DNA of 5,538 nt, taken from positions 1-5,538 of the forward strand of contig PGTJ01000185.1 in assembly GCA_002794515.1 (NCBI GenBank), in the 5' to 3' direction. Below are positions 5,425 through 5,538 of this stretch, piece by piece. The translations under genes and the position numbers were made by a program. The DNA is from Phototrophicales bacterium. Its GTDB lineage: Bacteria > Chloroflexota > Anaerolineae > Aggregatilineales > Phototrophicaceae. The stretch's first letter is position 1. Every line of letters begins with the position of its first letter. Under the pieces are notes generated by a model. It ran no database searches, had not been told where the DNA came from, and saw only the letters and a list, made by a program, of their open reading frames with translations.

Positions 5425-5538
5425 TTCGCCTTCAACAAGCCCACTGCTGTTTTTGCCTAATTTCATGGCGTAAGGTTGAATTTTAGTGCTGACGAACAAT
5501 CAAGACACAATATCCTTAACCCTTCCATAAAAAAATTG

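Noticed and set aside
5215..5499. 94-codon minus-strand frame over the end of the oxidoreductase gene
   Set aside because: Mostly antisense to the conserved C-terminal flavin motif; the Ala/Ser/Pro-rich translation is the usual shadow of a coding strand, and the terminator-like hairpin lies inside it.
5425..5538. Possible gene or RNA at the right end of the window
   Set aside because: Only frames of about 22 codons without ribosome sites are present, and there is no tRNA-like or repeat structure beyond the small alternative hairpin arm.

Overview
The window carries five protein-coding genes in two opposing blocks. Base composition is moderate (near-even GC), codon choice is mixed, and genes use clear Shine-Dalgarno sites, so it is bacterial. 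The lone receiver gene (DRTTVKLLQTLLELDGFD near its start) recalls response regulators of Chloroflexota, especially Anaerolineae-like lineages. That assignment is from memory and is tentative. No rRNA, tRNA, CRISPR array, insertion sequence or phage gene is visible.

Left block (about 1-3600). A small TIR-like / nucleoside 2-deoxyribosyltransferase-like protein reads rightwards and ends at 461. Its reading frame is still open at the window edge, so it may be the C-terminal part of a longer protein, and it lacks two residues that are normally conserved in the fold. It converges on a leftward pair. The ABC-F ATPase (3591 to 1936) comes first in transcription order and the 12-helix MFS transporter (1748 to 528) follows. 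Between them lie a hairpin at 1870-1908, a textbook intrinsic terminator at 1804-1838 and a weak promoter candidate. The two are therefore neighbours in one orientation but probably separate or partly uncoupled transcription units.

Middle (3592-3974). This is a divergent intergenic region of 383 bases. It holds the ABC-F ribosome binding site and, on the plus strand, a leader with an imperfect hairpin that covers a Shine-Dalgarno site, followed by two tiny overlapping reading frames before the receiver gene. Whether these tiny frames are translated is unknown.

Right block (3975-5538). A stand-alone CheY-like receiver, read here from a TTG start, is followed after 20 bases by an FAD/NAD(P)-binding oxidoreductase of the renalase / amine-oxidase-like group; the pair looks like an operon. 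A perfect 11-bp hairpin sits 20 bases after the second stop codon and may end the transcript. From 5425 to 5538 no gene is seen.

Annotated starts differ from the longest open frames in three cases (MFS 1748, ABC-F 3591, receiver 3975), because Shine-Dalgarno sites and family-typical N termini point to the inner starts. No clearly new multi-gene system is evident. The points most worth following up are the degenerate TIR-like protein, the receiver-oxidoreductase pair with its structured leader, and the ABC-F with an altered second ATPase motif beside an MFS transporter.
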